A stretch of DNA of 64,000 nt from SZUA-365 sp034002405 (GTDB lineage: Bacteria > Bacteroidota > Ignavibacteria > SZUA-365). Location of the stretch: contig JAVFAS010000009.1 of NCBI GenBank assembly GCA_034002405.1, forward strand, positions 1 to 64,000, in the 5' to 3' direction. A model generated the notes under the pieces. The model did no database searches, had not been told where the DNA came from, and was given only the letters and a program-made list of their open reading frames with translations. Below, piece after piece: positions 1 to 8,045 of this stretch. The position numbers were made by a program, and so were the translations under genes. Numbering within the stretch: the first letter of the stretch is position 1; each line of letters opens with the position of its first letter.

Positions 1-90
1 CCTTACCTGGTGGTCTGTGACCATGGCGAACTCCGGCTGGTGGGCGGAGTCTCCATGCTGAATCTCAACTCCGCGAAACCGGAATTTTAA
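1..90 (+). CDS. C-terminal end of an unidentified protein (partial)
   Basis: Frame 1 is open from the first base and stops at TAA 88-90, giving 29 residues that end in NLNSAKPEF. The start lies outside the window. The peptide (PYLVVCDHGELRLVGG...) looks like ordinary protein, with alternating hydrophobic strands, but it is too short to assign. A 9-bp direct repeat begins at the stop codon, so this could be the end of a transposase gene; that is only a guess. Confidence 0.35.
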   Translation, partial: PYLVVCDHGELRLVGGVSMLNLNSAKPEF

Positions 91-119
91 TTGTCGTCAG
101 GAAGGAAATCTAATTGTCG
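88..119. repeat. 9-bp direct repeat TAATTGTCG, two copies
   Basis: TAATTGTCG occurs at 88-96, starting with the stop codon of the upstream reading frame, and again at 111-119, with 14 bases between the copies. Short repeats just outside a gene end are typical of insertion sequence ends, but no inverted partner is visible inside the window. Confidence 0.4.
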
Positions 120-123
120 CTGA

Positions 124-336
124 TCACATGATGCTCTTCAGCTGCCGTAGAGAACGGCTGAACTTGTTCAGCAATCCGTTCGTGGTGAATTCTTCGATGA
201 GGCGATCCGTCTTTGGTCCGCCCTCGAAATAGAAAGTCGAGTAACCATAGCTCCGCTCGTGGCCGTGAAGCACGACGTCGTTGCACATAAGCCAACTCGC
301 GAGGTACAGATCCTCGACGGTTCTTTCGGTATTCAT
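124..336 (-). CDS. Small DUF5659-like protein, 70 aa
   Basis: A 70-residue protein beginning MNTERTVEDLYLASWL. The DLYLASWLM segment followed by a short GYSTFYFEGG strand and an acidic/basic helix resembles small DUF5659-type proteins, whose function is unknown to me. A purine-rich AGGAAATCTCAGA stretch sits just upstream of the ATG, and a good Bacteroidota-type promoter lies about 110 bases upstream, which favours a real gene. The gene contains the palindrome GCTGAAC-tt-GTTCAGC (157-172), the same heptamer pair found in its leader at 419-437. Such genes often lie in accessory DNA, which fits the edge position. Confidence 0.6.
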   Translation of the reverse strand: MNTERTVEDLYLASWLMCNDVVLHGHERSYGYSTFYFEGGPKTDRLIEEFTTNGLLNKFSRSLRQLKSIM

Positions 337-418
337 TCTGAGATTTCCTCCTGGATCAGGAGTGTAGGTAGGCTGGGATTCCCATGCCTTATGGGCGCTT
401 CGTTGCGCTGTTACTGTA

Positions 419-437
419 GTTCAGCACGCAGCTGAAC
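419..437 (-). promoter_or_regulatory. Hairpin/operator candidate in the leader of the DUF5659-like gene
   Basis: GTTCAGC (419-425), five bases, then GCTGAAC (431-437), a perfect 7-bp inverted repeat. It lies just downstream of the predicted -7 element at 448-455, so it overlaps or immediately follows the transcription start. The same heptamers recur as a palindrome inside the gene at 157-172. It could be an operator or an RNA hairpin. Confidence 0.45.
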
Positions 438-447
438 TTCCATATTA

Positions 448-479
448 CAAATATACGAAAAATAAAATTTAATAACCAA
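448..479 (-). promoter_or_regulatory. Bacteroidota-type promoter for the DUF5659-like gene
   Basis: Read on the minus strand: TTG (479-477), 21 bases, then TATATTTG (455-448), an exact match to TAnnTTTG. The spacing is one base longer than at most other promoters in this window. Confidence 0.6.
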
Positions 480-822
480 TTGTATATCTTAAATATCCTA
501 TTTAGCAGATGCCCGCGCATACGAATATTTGCCGATTCTGAGTCGTATTGACCAATAAATCGGCCATATAGAGGGCAAATAAAAAAAGTAAAAAAATCTG
601 CCTGCGGCATTTTCAGACGAAAACTACCTTACTACCCCTCATCCGCGGCCGATCACCCTGCGAAAAGGCGGCGGAACTTGAAAGCCTGGTTCTTTCTCTA
701 AAGAACGAGTTTGGAATCGATTCGCTGGCTTCGCCGTTTGCATCTCAGCTTAGATTGAAGGAATTTCTTCTGAACTGCTGTGTCTCTTTGGACGGTGCAC
801 CGTCAACGAATACGGGGGAAAC

Positions 823-2436
823 ATGTCGCGTCTACTGATCATCCGAAATGTCTGTCTGCTGACTGCGGGCATTCTGCTATGCTCCGCTTATGTTATTCAC
901 GCCCAGTCGGTGCTGCAGGGCTATGGCGCGAAGGTGCTGCTATCCGGTGGGGATGGACGGACGCGGGTCGACCTGCGTATGACGGACCACGGCGAGGCCC
1001 TGGTCTGGTGGGAGAGCGGCGGTACCTGGCTGCGCGGTGACGGGAGCGATCTTGAGCGTCCGCTCCCATCAGGGAAGGACGTGCAGCGCATCCTCGCCGT
1101 ACACGACACGAACTGGATCGGGCTGCAGTATCAGCCGGAGCGGAATATGCCCGGCCTGTACGACATATACATCCGCGCGGGTCACGGGGAGACGGCACTG
1201 GATCCGGCGGTATTTGTTGGCAGTGATGGATCGACCGCATTCAACGACAATGTCGCTTCGGTGGATCAGATATTTTTCGACATTAGCCTGAACGGGGATA
1301 CTATCCGTTTTGTGACAGATCGCAGGGGACATGTCGAGGACGTGGGACTACACTATGACTATATACAGTGCAACTTCGTTGAGTGGCAGGTCGGTAATGA
1401 GAATAATACGCTCCTGCACCTGATACGCCCGGAAGAGATTCCCGATAGCACTGGATGGTTCGGACATATCCTCATGAATGACATGCTCCGGGCATCGGAT
1501 GTTCGGGACGACCTCGTCGCCCTGTACTGGAGACGGGGTGGCGGGCGCGCCTCGATATTCGCCGCCGACACTGTCTATATCGAGTCGGTGCTGCTCATGA
1601 AACCGAGCAGCGGAACGGTGATCGATTCCTGCGTCGTGGACACGGTATCGTCCGCCGGACTGAACAGGACGCCTCGCATCCTGCCTCCGCACGACGGGAC
1701 CGTTGACATCATTCGCAACGATGCCGCGAACACCGGGTTGTTCGCGGACCGTTATGCGACGGATGGGACACATCTCGGTCACTTCCCTCTCGCGGACCGT
1801 GTCGTCCTCGAGGCGCCGGATCCGGCGTTCCGAAATGGCTCGGTGTGGGAGGATGAGATTTCCATGGCGTCGAAAATGGACTACGACCTGCTCACCCTCG
1901 ACGACGGCAGCCGCCTGCTGGCGTGGTCCGAAGCGACCGGCGGCACGGGAAAAAGCTGCTATCTGCGGCTCTTTGACCGGGACTGGAATCCGCTGGGACA
2001 GATCCGACAGGTGCACGAAGACACCACGGGCCTGCAGTATCATCCGGTGCTGGCCGCCAGCGGGGAACTCTGCATGATCGCATGGATGAGCCGGCGGAAT
2101 TTCCGGGATACCCTATTCGTACGCTCTTTCCTTCGCGACCAGGTGCTGGACGCCGGGGATCCGCCGCCCGTTGCCGATGGACTGCGCGTCCGCGGCCCCT
2201 GGCCGCAACCGGCGCGCAGGAACTTCATGATGAATGTCGAGGTGCCACAGGCAGAACACAGCGTTGTGCTTGAATGTCGTGACATCCTCGGGAGAAGAGT
2301 CCTGCATTGGGAGCGAAACACCAACAACGGGCGACTCCGATTTTCAGAAGATGTGTCTGGGCTTCTCTCGGGTCTGTACTTCATTACCATCCACGCCGGA
2401 GACGCAATACAGTTACGAAAGCTGTTGGTTGAGTGA
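823..2436 (+). CDS. Exported protein with T9SS type A C-terminal sorting domain, 537 aa
   Basis: The start ATG is preceded by GGGGGAAAC, a strong ribosome site. Residues 1-28 form a signal peptide (LLTAGILLCSAYVIHAQS). The middle consists of beta-strand-rich segments of unknown function with repeated WESGG/DGS-type turns, possibly a propeller. The last 80 residues are a type IX secretion sorting domain: PWPQPARRNF, then DILGRRVLHW, then LLSGLYFITI and a final basic KLLVE. By family knowledge the protein would cross the outer membrane by T9SS and be released or anchored at the surface. It converges with another T9SS substrate and shares a terminator with it. The sorting-domain assignment is secure; the passenger function is unknown. 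Confidence 0.85.
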   Translation: MSRLLIIRNVCLLTAGILLCSAYVIHAQSVLQGYGAKVLLSGGDGRTRVDLRMTDHGEALVWWESGGTWLRGDGSDLERPLPSGKDVQRILAVHDTNWIGLQYQPERNMPGLYDIYIRAGHGETALDPAVFVGSDGSTAFNDNVASVDQIFFDISLNGDTIRFVTDRRGHVEDVGLHYDYIQCNFVEWQVGNENNTLLHLIRPEEIPDSTGWFGHILMNDMLRASDVRDDLVALYWRRGGGRASIFAADTVYIESVLLMKPSSGTVIDSCVVDTVSSAGLNRTPRILPPHDGTVDIIRNDAANTGLFADRYATDGTHLGHFPLADRVVLEAPDPAFRNGSVWEDEISMASKMDYDLLTLDDGSRLLAWSEATGGTGKSCYLRLFDRDWNPLGQIRQVHEDTTGLQYHPVLAASGELCMIAWMSRRNFRDTLFVRSFLRDQVLDAGDPPPVADGLRVRGPWPQPARRNFMMNVEVPQAEHSVVLECRDILGRRVLHWERNTNNGRLRFSEDVSGLLSGLYFITIHAGDAIQLRKLLVE

Positions 2437-2579
2437 GGACGCGGGTACACACACTCGTAATTGCGTGCAACAATGCAACACTTCGTGTATGGGCGCAAGG
2501 CGAGCGAGGATGTTTTTTGGATGTTTGTGCGCTCTGAATGCGGCTAAAGCTATGTATTATAAAGAGATGGGGCTATCTT

Positions 2580-2647
2580 GCGGAGAATCCCAGTCTCTCC
2601 GCACCAGTATACGACAGACCCCGTCCATTCCGGACGGGGTCTGTTAT
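2580..2647 (+). terminator. Two hairpins between convergent genes; rho-independent terminator
   Basis: A 7-bp hairpin GCGGAGA/TCTCCGC (2580-2602) is followed by a perfect 12-bp stem CAGACCCCGTCC (2615-2626), loop ATTCC, GGACGGGGTCTG (2632-2643), then TTATT. The run of T favours termination of the rightward 823-2436 gene; the stem can also serve the leftward gene. The remainder of the 2437-2692 gap shows nothing else clear. Confidence 0.75.
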
Positions 2648-2692
2648 TACACGTCCCAGTTCGCGGTCACGGCCTGTCGGTCATGACGGACA

Positions 2693-5386
2693 TCACCGCA
2701 GCACACGGAGAAGCCGCGTGCGCAGTTCGCCGCCGGCACGCAGGGTGAGGAGATAACTGCCCGGGGGGAGCAACGCCGTGCGAATCGTGGTCGAGAACGT
2801 TCCGCCACGGTCGTCCATTGGCCGGGAGCGGTAGACTTCCCGCCCCAGCATGTCGTGCAGCGTGAGCATCGCCGGGCTTCCCATTTCGGTCTCGAACTGC
2901 ACGGTGACCTGCGCGTGGGCGGGCGAAGGATGCACGGTACGGATCTCGAGTCGCGGCGTGTCCGTCTGTTGGCTGCGGACATGGATGATCGGGGACCAGG
3001 AGGCGCTGCCGTCGAAATCAATCTGGCGGAGACGGTAGCGGAGGGATGGGGGAGCGATGCCTGCATCGGAGGTTGTCTCGAGCTGGTCGGTGAAGCGGTA
3101 GCGATTGCCGACGGATGTTGTCCCGCTTCCGCTCACGAAACCAATGTGCTTCCAGTCCCCGCCGTCGAGCGAGCGCTGCACCTCGAATCCAAGATTTCCG
3201 GTCTCCGATGCCGTTTCCCAAGACAGATGCACCGCACGGTCGATCATCCGGGCGGAAAACGACAGCAATTCGACGGGAATATATCCGTTGGCCGCAAAAT
3301 GCACGATCATCGCATCCGAAGTTCCGGACAGCTGCCCCTGCAGTCCGCTATACACGGGCAGATCGCTGCTTTCGCTGTAGCCGCAGAGAATGACGTTTCC
3401 GTTGTGGTCGATGGCGATGCCGTTTCCAACGTCGTCGTCGCTTCCTCCGTAGTAGGAACTCCAGAGCAAGGCGCCGCTGCTGTCGAAGCGCGCGACGAGT
3501 ACGTCGCTTTCACCTGCACGGGCTGGCTGATGCGCGTATTGTGTCGGCAGGTCGTCGCTGGTGCTCGCGCCGGTGATGCCGATCGACCCCGCTGTCGTGA
3601 CGTGCAGGCCGTACGGGGTGTCGGACTCGGAACCTCCGAAATAGGTCGCCCACACGGGCCGACCGGCCGTGTCGACTTTCATCACGAGGGCATCTGTTTT
3701 CCCGCCAAGGGCCGGCTGCCAGGCCTGATGCACGGGAAAATCACTGCTGCGAGTGAACGCGGCAATAACGGTGTTTCCCGCGCCATCCGTCTTCAGACGG
3801 GTGACGTAATCGATGGCGGTTCCGCCATAATACCCCGCCCACGCGCGGGATCCACTGGAGTCGAAGGCCAGGGCGAACACGTCACCACCGCCGGCCGCCG
3901 TATTCTGCCAGGCGTTGTGGGTGGGGAAGTCGGTACTCGCCGTGAATCCACCGATGACGGCCGAACCATCGGGCCGCGTGGCAACGCCCGTGGCGTAATC
4001 GTTCCCGCTTCCACCGTACAGGGTGGACCAGCGCAGCACGCCGCTGTGACTGAATTTCATGATGAATGCATCGTCAGCACCGGCGTGCACGGACTGAAAC
4101 GCGGCGAGCAGCGGGAAATTCGTGCTTTTGGTTTGACCGATGACATACACATTTCCTGCCGCATCGGATGCGAGGGCGTTGGAATAGTCGTCACCGCTGC
4201 CGCCGATATAGGTCGCCCAGCGAAGCTGTCCGCTGCTGTCGAAGGATGCGACGAACGCATCCATTCCCCCGCCGGCCGAGGACTGAAATGCACCGCTCAG
4301 CGGCAGATCACTGCTTGAGGTCCACCCGCTCATGTACAGGTTGCCGCTTCCATCGCTTGCGAGCGTGTACGGCCGGTCCAGCATCGCCCCGCCATAATAG
4401 GTTGCCCAGATCAGGCTTCCGTCCGGTGCGAAACGCAAAAGGAACGCATCGGTATTTCCCGCCAGTGTCGCATATTGCGCACGCTGCACCGGGAAATCCG
4501 TGCTCGTCGTCTCTCCGACGACGGTGATGTTTCCATCCCCATCGGTCACGACATCCGATGCCGCATCCATGCCCGAACCGCCATGGTACGTCGCCCAGGG
4601 ATCGATGACCAATGTCGACCGACGATCCCAATTGCCAAGCGCAAAACAGAGGTCGTGGCCTTCGAGTCGGAAACCCGATTCGACCACCGACCGCCGGCCG
4701 GCATCCTGTTGGAAAGAGAATGGGGCATCCTCGGTGAAGCCGCCGAGCGGGGTCGTGATGCGCAAGCGTCCTTCCGTGTCGATCCACATGGATTCGGTTC
4801 CTGCGAAGCGGAGCCGGATGTCCGACGGCGCTCCGCCCGGATGCACGATGAATTCATATTTGTATGCGCCATCGACGAGCAGGAACTCCGCATCGATGCG
4901 ATCCCACAGATTTTCGTACCGGATGCGCTGGTAACCACGAACCGGCGTTGTTCCCATCGGATCGCGGGGAGAATGGAAACGATGAAGGATGCCATCGGCG
5001 TCCATGGGAATGATGCGGACGTCGGGATTCGCATCGACGAACGTGACGTCCATCCGCCATCCGCTGAGGACACGCGCGTCATCGCGGCCTGCCACTGCGC
5101 CATCGTGCGTGAAATGCCGACCGCGCTCCCTTCCCGCATCGTCCGCCGAGAAGAAGACAATGCTGTAGCCGGTTCCGCCGTAGAAATGTCGCGCGCCGTC
5201 AATCTCGGCGGTGAAGGCGATATCAGGCCGCTGCCGGCCGTCGGTATCACGGATCTGACCGCGATTCTCCAGGAAGCGGGGGGCGCCGCTCGATGCCGCC
5301 GTCGTTCCGGCGGCGAGAAGGATCAGCAGGATGGTGCAGGGAAGTAGGATGGTGCAGGGAAGTGTATGATGCGGTCGTCGTGGCAT
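2693..5386 (-). CDS. SBBP-repeat beta-propeller surface protein with T9SS sorting domain, 897 aa
   Basis: The frame is open further upstream, but ATG at 5386 is chosen because AAGGAG lies seven bases before it and a signal peptide follows. The mature part begins FLENRGQI, the usual N-terminal domain that precedes SBBP repeats. Seven SBBP repeats follow, each of the form WATYYGG..D...G......DGxGN..V.GxT.S.DFP. Then comes a fibronectin-like segment (VELLSFSARMIDRAVHLSWETAS) and a T9SS type A sorting domain (VHPSPAHAQV, MLGREVYR, LPPGSYLLTL, RLLRVLR). The role is probably cell-surface adhesion or structure; no enzyme motif is seen. The signal peptide contains an 18-bp tandem duplication (5328-5363). 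Confidence 0.88.
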   Translation of the reverse strand: MPRRPHHTLPCTILLPCTILLILLAAGTTAASSGAPRFLENRGQIRDTDGRQRPDIAFTAEIDGARHFYGGTGYSIVFFSADDAGRERGRHFTHDGAVAGRDDARVLSGWRMDVTFVDANPDVRIIPMDADGILHRFHSPRDPMGTTPVRGYQRIRYENLWDRIDAEFLLVDGAYKYEFIVHPGGAPSDIRLRFAGTESMWIDTEGRLRITTPLGGFTEDAPFSFQQDAGRRSVVESGFRLEGHDLCFALGNWDRRSTLVIDPWATYHGGSGMDAASDVVTDGDGNITVVGETTSTDFPVQRAQYATLAGNTDAFLLRFAPDGSLIWATYYGGAMLDRPYTLASDGSGNLYMSGWTSSSDLPLSGAFQSSAGGGMDAFVASFDSSGQLRWATYIGGSGDDYSNALASDAAGNVYVIGQTKSTNFPLLAAFQSVHAGADDAFIMKFSHSGVLRWSTLYGGSGNDYATGVATRPDGSAVIGGFTASTDFPTHNAWQNTAAGGGDVFALAFDSSGSRAWAGYYGGTAIDYVTRLKTDGAGNTVIAAFTRSSDFPVHQAWQPALGGKTDALVMKVDTAGRPVWATYFGGSESDTPYGLHVTTAGSIGITGASTSDDLPTQYAHQPARAGESDVLVARFDSSGALLWSSYYGGSDDDVGNGIAIDHNGNVILCGYSESSDLPVYSGLQGQLSGTSDAMIVHFAANGYIPVELLSFSARMIDRAVHLSWETASETGNLGFEVQRSLDGGDWKHIGFVSGSGTTSVGNRYRFTDQLETTSDAGIAPPSLRYRLRQIDFDGSASWSPIIHVRSQQTDTPRLEIRTVHPSPAHAQVTVQFETEMGSPAMLTLHDMLGREVYRSRPMDDRGGTFSTTIRTALLPPGSYLLTLRAGGELRTRLLRVLR
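5328..5363. repeat. 18-bp tandem duplication inside a signal peptide
   Basis: AGGATGGTGCAGGGAAGT occurs twice head to tail (5328-5345, 5346-5363). In the minus-strand gene it encodes LPCTIL-LPCTIL within the hydrophobic core of the signal peptide, keeping the frame. Confidence 0.9.
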
Positions 5387-5498
5387 GGGTGTTCTCCTTG
5401 TCCGGCGTTTGCGTTCCGGTGTGGTCTCTGGATTCGCGTACATTCCTGCTTCCGCAACCATGCACGCATACCAGTCGTGGGATTCATCGATGATAAAA

Positions 5499-5528
5499 AA
5501 AGATACCGCTTCCGGAATTGCGGGACAA
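5499..5528 (-). promoter_or_regulatory. Bacteroidota-type promoter for the SBBP gene
   Basis: Minus strand: TTG (5528-5526), exactly 20 bases, TATCTTT (5505-5499). The predicted start of transcription is about 105 bases before the ATG at 5386. The remaining sequence between 5387 and 5692 shows no other gene. Confidence 0.65.
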
Positions 5529-5692
5529 GCAAAACCGTACCGCGGGCCGTTTCCCTGCATCCGTGCCGCGGATTGGCGGAACATCGCGAATGCGCAGGTC
5601 GCGCCGCGCGACGGAGGTCCGGAGAAATCACGACTGCTTTCCCCACCCCGCGGCGTTGTCCGCAATACGTAGGAGAACAAAAGGATTGTGGA

Positions 5693-5980
5693 ATGCGGAT
5701 TCGGTGCAAACAGCGATCGCATCTCCCGCTGATCGAGATCATGCGGTTGGCCGCGGACGCGGGGACGCATGACCATCTCTGCCGTTGCGCGTTCTGTCGC
5801 GAGCAGTATCGTGATGCCGCGCGGCTCGTTCCTTTCTTGAACGACGAGGTCAATCCTGGTGGAACGGCAGGGCGTGCGCTGGCGGATTCGAAGCGCGGCG
5901 TGGCGAGCCGGGGATCACTGGATGAGGGGACGCTGGCGCGCGGGGGGACACTCGACGAGGGGACCCTGTTGCGCGAATGA
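5693..5980 (+). CDS. Small zinc-finger anti-sigma-like protein, 95 aa
   Basis: Starting at ATG 5693, the product carries DHLCRCAFCREQY, which fits the Hx3CxxC zinc-binding motif of ZAS anti-sigma factors. Helices before and after it are amphipathic. Unlike a full anti-sigma factor it has no membrane segment, and no sigma gene is adjacent. The last 40 residues are low-complexity with a repeated LDEGTL unit (SLDEGTLARGG TLDEGTLLRE), from imperfect GGGGAC-rich DNA repeats. The ribosome site is weak (AGGAG lies 17 bases upstream; AAGG lies closer). It may be a real orphan regulator or a decayed gene; I lean to real because of the motif. Confidence 0.45.
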   Translation: MRIRCKQRSHLPLIEIMRLAADAGTHDHLCRCAFCREQYRDAARLVPFLNDEVNPGGTAGRALADSKRGVASRGSLDEGTLARGGTLDEGTLLRE

Positions 5981-5992
5981 TGATCGTGCGCG

Positions 5993-6014
5993 ACCGCCCG
6001 CGGAAGCGGGCGGT
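5993..6014. terminator. Hairpin between convergent genes
   Basis: ACCGCCCGC (5993-6001), loop GGAA, GCGGGCGGT (6006-6014): a perfect 9-bp stem in the gap between convergent genes. No T run follows on either strand, so it may stabilise transcript ends rather than act as a classical terminator. Confidence 0.45.
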
Positions 6015-6084
6015 ACGACGCGCGATGACTTGGGAGAACGCAACCGGTCGCACGCAACCGGCGTGTGTGTGGGGAGGCGTTGGG

Positions 6085-7944
6085 TCAACCCGCGGGCACG
6101 GGGGACGCGTCCTGGGAGAATACGTGCCGGGGGGCCAGTTCGATCAGGCGCTGTTCGAGCGCGGCGAGTTCGAGACGCATGCGTTCGAGCATGTGTTCGG
6201 ATTCCTCGCGGATCTCCGGGATCAACCCGCGGTAATAGGCGATGCCATCCATGAGATTGTCATGGAATTCATGCAGCAGCGTGCGTGCCTTGTTCTGCAA
6301 TGAATCCACCCGATCGTGCAACTGACCCATGTTCCGGTCGAGGAGGCGCTGGTAGTAATCGATGTAGAGCTGCAACTCCTTGATGAACATGTTCGGCCGC
6401 TCGGGATCGGTCATGATGTTGAGCCGGCCGTAAATATGATCCACCATCTCGCGCAGGGAGGAAATGCGCGAGAAATAGGCGAGATTCGGACCCGGACATA
6501 CGGAAACGGCGGAACTCATCTTTTTCAGGTCGATGCCGTTGACCGTGAGCGCGGACACCGTGAGTCCTTCGCACAGGCAGGCCTTCTGTGTCGCGGCGGC
6601 ATGGGCATCACGGTATTCGGCCGTGTGCTCGAGATGCTGTTCGCGCAGGAGGGCAAGTTTCTTCTTCAGGTAGGTGATGGAAGCCGTGCAGAGGGGTTTT
6701 TCCGTCAATTCGGTATTCAGCGCGAGGAATTTTTTCACGCAGGCGCTCCCCGGTTTCCCGGCGTCGATAAGCTCCTGCTTCTCGAGATCCTTGCTGTTGC
6801 CGCGCAGATTGTTGAACGGCACGCCGAGGGGAGAAATGTCACTCAGATACAAATCCTCGCTTTTCGCGACCCGCAGTTTTTCCAGCGTGTTGTCATCGAC
6901 GTTCATCACCTCGGGCACGAGAAGGAAGGGGCTTCCCCAACCGACGGATGAAACCGCGTAGCGGCGCATGAGAAAGTCGTGTTCGCGTGCCGTCCCGACA
7001 CCACCCTGGACGGTCACGTCGATGTGCATGTCGTCGGCGCGCACCGCCGAGCCGCGTTCACGCATCGCAGCCGCGAACAGCGTGCGCTGGGCGTCGAGCA
7101 ATTCGTCGCGGCGGGTGAGGAATTCCTCGAGAATCGGACCGAGCAGGTAGCCATCGGTCGCGAAGGCGTGTCCACCGCAATTGAGGCCCGATTCGATGCG
7201 GTATTCGGAGATCCAGAGTCCCTTTTTCGCCATGAACTTGCCCTGGATCAACGCCGAGCGGAAGTCGCTCACCTTGATGACCAGGCGTTTGCGCAGGGCG
7301 CCGGTGGCATCAGGATAGAAATCGTCGAACTGTGCGCAGTAACTGTACAGGCGGGGATTCATGCCGGCCGACAGCACCACCGCGCTGTCAAGATCGCTGA
7401 GCGCGAAGCCGCGGAGGGAGGCGTGCGCGTCGTTGAACTCCGTGGGAAGCGCCACGCCTTGTCGTGTACTGTTGGCCTTGTCGACCTTGGTCATGATGTT
7501 GACATCGATCGATCCGGGAGTGATGCGGCGGCGCAGATCCTCCTGCAGGGCCTGTTTCTTCCCGTGATCGGATTCCGCGCGCATGCGCACATAGTCCTGC
7601 CGCAAGGGCGAGGTTTCCGGCAGCAGTTCGAAATACAGGGGCAGGTCGCCATCATCGAAGCTTCCGTTCCGCACACGCTCGAAATCCTGATCGACGATGC
7701 GCTTGATCACGTTCAGGTACGCGGTCGTGCGACGCGCGCGGGCGTCCGCCTCGTTCGCATCGATACCGTGGTACTCCCATCCACGTTGTTCGCAGTAGTG
7801 CTGGCGCAGCCCCTCGAGCAGCCCGTCATCAACCAGGGAAATCACGGAAGAAATGCCATATCGCGCGACCTTGGCGGGGGCGTCGACGGAGAAGGCCACA
7901 CCGAGAACGGGGATATGAAATGTATGATCGGAGGTATTGGGCAT
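6085..7944 (-). CDS. Conserved TIM-barrel-like protein of unknown function, 619 aa
   Basis: I recognise no named family, but the sequence looks strongly conserved. Segments resemble FMN-binding TIM barrels of the nitronate monooxygenase/glutamate synthase kind: SGLNCGGHAFATDG, then DVTVQGGVGTAREHDFLMRRY, with GWGSPFLLVPEV and SPLGVPFNNLRG further on. The C-terminal third carries spaced cysteines (GSACVKKF, KPLCTAS, KACLCEGL, VCPGPN) that could bind metal or an Fe-S cluster, and ends in a coiled-coil-like helix. No signal peptide is seen, so it is probably cytoplasmic. The start ATG at 7944 follows a consensus promoter by some 25 bases; the ribosome site is poor. The enzyme class is my inference from motifs, not an established assignment. 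Confidence 0.7.
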   Translation of the reverse strand: MPNTSDHTFHIPVLGVAFSVDAPAKVARYGISSVISLVDDGLLEGLRQHYCEQRGWEYHGIDANEADARARRTTAYLNVIKRIVDQDFERVRNGSFDDGDLPLYFELLPETSPLRQDYVRMRAESDHGKKQALQEDLRRRITPGSIDVNIMTKVDKANSTRQGVALPTEFNDAHASLRGFALSDLDSAVVLSAGMNPRLYSYCAQFDDFYPDATGALRKRLVIKVSDFRSALIQGKFMAKKGLWISEYRIESGLNCGGHAFATDGYLLGPILEEFLTRRDELLDAQRTLFAAAMRERGSAVRADDMHIDVTVQGGVGTAREHDFLMRRYAVSSVGWGSPFLLVPEVMNVDDNTLEKLRVAKSEDLYLSDISPLGVPFNNLRGNSKDLEKQELIDAGKPGSACVKKFLALNTELTEKPLCTASITYLKKKLALLREQHLEHTAEYRDAHAAATQKACLCEGLTVSALTVNGIDLKKMSSAVSVCPGPNLAYFSRISSLREMVDHIYGRLNIMTDPERPNMFIKELQLYIDYYQRLLDRNMGQLHDRVDSLQNKARTLLHEFHDNLMDGIAYYRGLIPEIREESEHMLERMRLELAALEQRLIELAPRHVFSQDASPVPAG

Positions 7945-7978
7945 GCGGCGCTTTCGAGGCTAAAAAAACATATCACGT

Positions 7979-8007
7979 TAAGATAGCGCCGATGCACGAA
8001 GGAACAA
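7979..8007 (-). promoter_or_regulatory. Bacteroidota-type promoter for the 619-aa protein
   Basis: Minus strand: TTTG with TTG at 8007-8005, 19 bases, then TATCTTA (7985-7979). The gene would have a very short leader. Confidence 0.55.
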
Positions 8008-8045
8008 AGGTAATTGCGCGGTGCCGCACGATTTCACGCGGATGT

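Larger units (their letters stand above)
337..822. other. AT-rich intergenic region between divergent genes
   Basis: About 485 bases with no convincing gene. The part from 440 to 600 is much richer in A+T than the rest of the window. It holds the minus-strand promoter (448-479), the GTTCAGC hairpin (419-437), and a smaller hairpin GTTCTTT-ctct-AAAGAAC at 689-706 that would precede the rightward gene at 823. No matching plus-strand promoter was found for that gene. Confidence 0.6.

Noticed and set aside
389..610. A 73-codon frame in the AT-rich left region
   Set aside because: It covers the promoter and hairpin of the small gene and encodes a compositionally biased, Phe/Ile/Asn-rich peptide.
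5387..5776. N-terminal extension of the SBBP protein to 1027 residues
   Set aside because: The 130 extra residues are not protein-like, the extension crosses the predicted promoter, and ATG 5386 has a good ribosome site plus signal peptide.
6979..7986. A 335-codon open frame antisense to the TIM-barrel-like gene
   Set aside because: No start site, no domain, and it lies wholly inside a better supported gene.
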